64,000 nucleotides of DNA from NCBI RefSeq assembly GCF_010501075.1, contig NZ_QVMN01000007.1, forward strand, positions 62,001-126,000. Direction: 5' to 3'. This DNA comes from Dysgonomonas sp. 25 (GTDB lineage: Bacteria; Bacteroidota; Bacteroidia; Bacteroidales; Dysgonomonadaceae). Below are positions 61,204 to 64,000 of the stretch, one piece after another. The notes below the pieces were generated by a model. That model was not told the DNA's origin. It did not search any database and was given only the letters and a program-made list of their open reading frames with translations. Every line of letters starts with the position of its first letter. Position 1 is the stretch's first letter. The position numbers were made by a program, and so were the translations under genes.

Positions 61204-61268
61204 AATAAAAGAAGCGGCACGATCGCTCGCACCACTTCCCTCAAATTAATTAATCTACTAAAAACGGT

Positions 61269-62693
61269 CTATTCATTATCAGGTGTATAAGGCGGGGGCG
61301 TCTCTTGCGGCCGGCTTTGCTGCTGGATGATTATATGAGACGGTTTTTGAGGAGCTTTAGGCTCTTCATCTTCTCTATCCTCGTCGCTTATCCCTATTTT
61401 ATACCAATCGATCTTGCGTGAGGCATACATCACGATAGCCAGTGCAAGGAACAATCCGACAGAACCGAATAGCAACGCCAGATTCTCTAATTGCAATACA
61501 ATATACAGGAATGAATAAAGGATGGCTAAGCATCCGCCCATCATTGCTGCGTGCTTCTTCCGGCTGAATATCGTCAGCGAATAGAGCGAAACCATGGCTA
61601 CGATGGCTATGGCTGATATCAGGTAAGAAAGCTCGAATCCGATGTGTTCCGACAAAGAGAGTAGGAGGGTATAGAAAATAATCAGGGCGAAGCTGACCAA
61701 TACATACTGCATCGGGTGTATCCTTCTGCGGCTCAATATCTCCACCAGGAAGAAAGCGACAAACGTCAGAGCAATAAACATAATTGCATATTTTACCGCC
61801 CGCATATTCATCTGGTACTGGTTGACAGGCATGCGCAGGCTGACGCCGAAATTGGAATCGGAAAGCATCGAATTATTCTCTCCCGTCCACGCAAATACAT
61901 TTGTGGTGTTATAATCGAATAAATCCCATTTCGCTGTGAAGCCATTCGTAAAATCCCTTTCTGTCGGGAATGTATTGCCGGTAAAAGATACTGTCGACCA
62001 ATCCGATTGCATATTTACCTGCATCTCTTTAGCGGCAAGGGAATAGGACAAATCCTCTGTCCCGTTCAACAATAAATCGAAGCTGAAATTGATTTTTTCG
62101 TCCTTCTTTTTCTGAGCAAGGGACAAAGGTATGGTTATCCCCGAACCTGTGACTCCACCTCTCGGTACACCTGGCTGTACGGCTAATAATTCGCCGTTGA
62201 CATTTAGTTCGATTCGGTTTTTGATTCCTTGCAAATCTGAAATACCAATCACTAAGTATGCTTCCTCCCAGTGCATTTTTTCATCTTTGATATGCAATTT
62301 TTCATTGTCGGGGAAAGAAAAAGAACCAGCTATCTTCATCTTGGCCTGATAGACCAATGCTTTGAACAGGCTGCGTCCCCGTTCTTCCGTTTGCAAATCG
62401 CTGTCTATAGTCATATTGTCCGGCAAAAAATAGGCATATTCGAGCTTAGGTTCGCCTTTGGGCGGCTCTTTTCCGGCCTGAATCCTGATTGAAGGCTCGT
62501 AGGGAACGACAAGTATAGGACCTGTCAACTGTTGACTTCCGCCCCATTTTTCGTTTACTTCGGCGTCTACCGTCACCTTATTGTTTTCGCGTTCCTCGAT
62601 TAAGTTTTTGACCAATTGTATCGGTATCAGCATCACTATTATCATTAATGCTACAATCAGCCCTTTAATCAGAATGTTGTTTGAATTCATCAT
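61269..62693 (-). CDS. creD: CreD-type inner-membrane protein
   Basis: A 474-residue inner-membrane protein of the CreD family. One N-terminal helix (ILIKGLIVALMIIVMLIPIQLV) is followed by a large soluble region and about five C-terminal helices (ALIIFYTLLLSLSEHIGFELSY, AIVAMVSLYSLTIFSRKKHAAM). The charged tail contains EDREDEEPKAPQKPSHIIIQQ. CreD in E. coli answers to the CreBC system and affects colicin E2 tolerance; no creBC neighbours exist here, and a winged-helix protein is upstream instead. The open frame starts 23 codons earlier; MMNSNNILIK is chosen because the earlier part crosses the operator-like palindrome. Confidence 0.9.
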   Translation of the reverse strand: MMNSNNILIKGLIVALMIIVMLIPIQLVKNLIEERENNKVTVDAEVNEKWGGSQQLTGPILVVPYEPSIRIQAGKEPPKGEPKLEYAYFLPDNMTIDSDLQTEERGRSLFKALVYQAKMKIAGSFSFPDNEKLHIKDEKMHWEEAYLVIGISDLQGIKNRIELNVNGELLAVQPGVPRGGVTGSGITIPLSLAQKKKDEKINFSFDLLLNGTEDLSYSLAAKEMQVNMQSDWSTVSFTGNTFPTERDFTNGFTAKWDLFDYNTTNVFAWTGENNSMLSDSNFGVSLRMPVNQYQMNMRAVKYAIMFIALTFVAFFLVEILSRRRIHPMQYVLVSFALIIFYTLLLSLSEHIGFELSYLISAIAIVAMVSLYSLTIFSRKKHAAMMGGCLAILYSFLYIVLQLENLALLFGSVGLFLALAIVMYASRKIDWYKIGISDEDREDEEPKAPQKPSHIIIQQQSRPQETPPPYTPDNE

Positions 62694-62748
62694 GTTTTGT
62701 TTTTTTAATGTTATTATATAAATGGTTGTTATTTGTTTTATTGAAAGA

Positions 62749-62765
62749 ACTTTGAAATTCAAAGT
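62749..62765. promoter_or_regulatory. Operator-like palindrome upstream of creD
   Basis: ACTTTGA-AAT-TCAAAGT, a perfect 7-base inverted repeat with a 3-base spacer, 56 bases ahead of the creD start. It matches 15 of 17 positions of the palindrome at 63697-63713. Confidence 0.6.
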
Positions 62766-62781
62766 GAATGTATAAAAAAAA

Positions 62782-63081
62782 TTAGCTAAGAGGATTAATC
62801 AACTTTTCAAGTGCGTCGATATGTTCTTTAAAAAGCTTTTGTCCCAAAGGCGTTATACTGTACGATGTATTCGGTTTTCGTCCGATAAATTGTTTCTTTA
62901 CCTCTATCACTTCCTCCTTCTCCAAAGCTTTTAAGTGGCTGGCAAGGTTGCCGTCGGTCACGTCCAGCAGATCCTTCATAGTGTTGAAATCGACACTATC
63001 GTTGACAGCCAGAATGGACATAATCCCCAGTCGGACACGGCTATCGAAAATCTTATTCAGACCTGAAATAATATCTGCCAT
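62782..63081 (-). CDS. Winged-helix transcriptional regulator (HTH_34/PF13601-like)
   Basis: A 99-residue single-domain regulator. Helix-turn-helix: FDSRVRLGIMSILAVNDSVDFNTMKDLLDVTDGNLASHLKALEKE (split); wing: EVIEVKKQFIGRKPNTSYSITPLG; C-terminal dimer helix KLFKEHIDALEKLI. The fold resembles the HTH_34/MarR-like family seen in Bacteroidota beside membrane proteins. It lies between a membrane protein gene and creD, each preceded by the same palindrome, so it probably regulates both, including itself. Confidence 0.88.
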   Translation of the reverse strand: MADIISGLNKIFDSRVRLGIMSILAVNDSVDFNTMKDLLDVTDGNLASHLKALEKEEVIEVKKQFIGRKPNTSYSITPLGQKLFKEHIDALEKLINPLS

Positions 63082-63085
63082 TTTG

Positions 63086-63688
63086 TTAAGCCTTTTTCTC
63101 CGATTTATCGTATTTGATATACATGACTATACCGTATATTATATGCATCAGCCCGAAGCCTATCGACCAGAAAAGCAAGCCGTTATATACAAAGAATCCC
63201 GCTAAAAGCCCGAGGATAATTTCGCAAGCTCCCAATATTCTGATGTCGCGGTAGGTGCGTGCTCCCGCCTGTATGAGCGCCAGGCCATAGAATATCAGCA
63301 TGCTGGCGGCCACCATGCGGGTAGCCCCCTGATACATAAGCAGCAGACAGAAGATGCCGCCGACAATCATCGGTATTGCAAAATCCTTTACTATCTGCCA
63401 TGTAACAGGCATCCAGAATTTTGCGCCGCTCTTTCGGGCTTTCCTGAGAGAGAAGAAAAGTCCTGCTCCCCCTGCCAAAGCAATGACTGCCACAGCCAAA
63501 AGAAACAAATCGGTCACCACATCGCTTGTTATGGCATAATGTCCTTTCATCCTGCAATGTGCCGCTCCTGCGCCTGCAAGGGCTATAAGGCCTGCCGAAA
63601 CACCGGAAAAACCGCTTAGCGAAAGGAATTTTGACGACCGTTCCATCATAGAACGGATATGTTTCAGATCATCTAACTTTGTATTCAT
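63086..63688 (-). CDS. Multi-helix membrane protein
   Basis: A 200-residue inner-membrane protein with about six hydrophobic helices (LSGFSGVSAGLIALAGAGAAH, LFLLAVAVIALAGGAGLFFSL, FAIPMIVGGIFCLLLMY, MVAASMLIFYGLALIQAG, ACEIILGLLAGFFVYNGLLFW, GFGLMHIIYGIVMYI). Function unknown. It is the first gene of the unit and is followed by the winged-helix gene after 4 bases. Its upstream region contains the operator-like palindrome. Confidence 0.85.
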   Translation of the reverse strand: MNTKLDDLKHIRSMMERSSKFLSLSGFSGVSAGLIALAGAGAAHCRMKGHYAITSDVVTDLFLLAVAVIALAGGAGLFFSLRKARKSGAKFWMPVTWQIVKDFAIPMIVGGIFCLLLMYQGATRMVAASMLIFYGLALIQAGARTYRDIRILGACEIILGLLAGFFVYNGLLFWSIGFGLMHIIYGIVMYIKYDKSEKKA

Positions 63689-63696
63689 CTTAATTT

Positions 63697-63713
63697 ACTT
63701 TGAATTACAAAGT
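63697..63713. promoter_or_regulatory. Operator-like palindrome at the start of the membrane protein/regulator unit
   Basis: ACTTTGAATTACAAAGT, part of a perfect 10-base inverted repeat (63693-63702 with 63708-63717, spacer AATTA). On the minus strand it overlaps a TTACTTTG -7-like sequence and lies just upstream of the start at 63688. The creD copy at 62749 differs in only two positions. Confidence 0.65.
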
Positions 63714-63863
63714 AAATAATTATCCTTTATATCCACAATAGTTTATGTAACTTTTTGTACTTAAAATAATACTTGCTGGTCAGTTGGCGCAAATCGCTAC
63801 TTGTTTACCACATATATAGACTAAATGACCGATTTTTGATACTATAAAAAAGGGTTGTTTTCC

Positions 63864-63871
63864 TATATTTG
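63864..63871 (+). promoter_or_regulatory. -7 element of the last gene
   Basis: TATATTTG 45 bases upstream of the start at 63916. Confidence 0.55.
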
Positions 63872-63915
63872 TGCAGTTAAAAAAATATTATCAAATAAAT
63901 ACATTGAATACTATT

Positions 63916-64000
63916 ATGCCACAATCAGTTACTCCTAAAAAACGGATAAGCTCCATAGATGCTGTCCGTGGATTTGCCTTGTTCGGCATCCTGATGTTCC
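63916..64000 (+). CDS. DUF418-type membrane protein, N-terminal fragment
   Basis: The first 28 residues of a protein cut by the window end. The sequence SSIDAVRGFALFGILMF is the characteristic opening of DUF418/acyltransferase-like (heparan N-acetyltransferase-related) inner-membrane proteins, where the RGFALFGI stretch starts the first helix. Nothing more can be said from the fragment. Confidence 0.8.
   Translation, partial: MPQSVTPKKRISSIDAVRGFALFGILMF

Larger units (their letters stand above)
63689..63915. other. Divergent control region at the window end
   Basis: Contains the 63697-63713 palindrome and, on the plus strand, a TATATTTG -7-like element at 63864-63871 that fits the next gene. 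Confidence 0.5.

Noticed and set aside
61207-61236. Terminator hairpin between the small membrane protein and creD
   Set aside because: The GAAGCGGCACGATCG / CGCTCGCACCACTTC pairing has several mismatches and no following T run, so it was not listed.

Overview
The window looks like a contiguous piece of chromosome from a member of the Bacteroidota, most likely order Bacteroidales; a Dysgonomonas/Parabacteroides-type organism is my inference from overall protein character, not from a database hit. Supporting signs are many -7 elements of the form TAnnTTTG, Bacteroidota-restricted families (DUF4296 lipoprotein, FISUMP protein, DUF5686 protein, outer-membrane beta-barrel receptor-like protein, HTH_34-type regulator, long NusB, Cys-poor DksA) and SPII/SPI signal peptides typical of the phylum. 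Most of the window is core housekeeping sequence with tightly packed operons.

Layout. 1-6.7 kb: end of an LTA-synthase-like sulfatase, then the minus-strand ileS-dksA-lspA-DUF4296-small protein operon. 6.8-9.6 kb: outer-membrane protein and a PEP-carboxykinase-like P-loop protein. 9.8-14.7 kb: pirin, class I aldolase, LD-carboxypeptidase, nitroreductase and an undecaprenyl-phosphate sugar transferase. 14.7-24.5 kb: topA, a coiled-coil membrane protein, mdh, htpG, an ECF sigma factor and dnaK. 25-30.8 kb: an orphan tail-anchored protein, rarA, a PH-domain protein, a lipoprotein archaemetzincin, and a carbonic anhydrase/zinc-transport operon that lacks its permease. 31.2-34.3 kb: nusB-yajC-ybbR-coaE. 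34.5-46 kb: a FISUMP surface protein, cmk-ispH, a TonB-receptor-like barrel, a GNAT enzyme, an AddB-like nuclease and galK. 46-58 kb: a peptidyl-prolyl isomerase, two ABC-F ATPases, an SDR, an acyl-CoA ligase, lipoproteins and a DUF5686 barrel.

58-60.9 kb is the accessory part. A tRNA-Ala(GGC) gene with its terminator is followed by an AT-rich array of small genes of unknown function. Between them lies a composite repeat of about 105-113 bp: one half is a degenerate copy of the tRNA 3' end plus its terminator hairpin (with a compensatory base-pair change), the other half carries a conserved promoter-like TTTG-N21-TAGCTTTA. Each minus-strand gene starts 20-27 bases after the promoter-like half and ends flush against the hairpin of the next copy. 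I regard this as the most unusual structure in the window.

61-64 kb: a small membrane protein, then a membrane protein/winged-helix regulator/CreD set with two near-identical 17-bp palindromes in front of its two transcription units, and the start of a DUF418-type membrane protein cut by the window edge.
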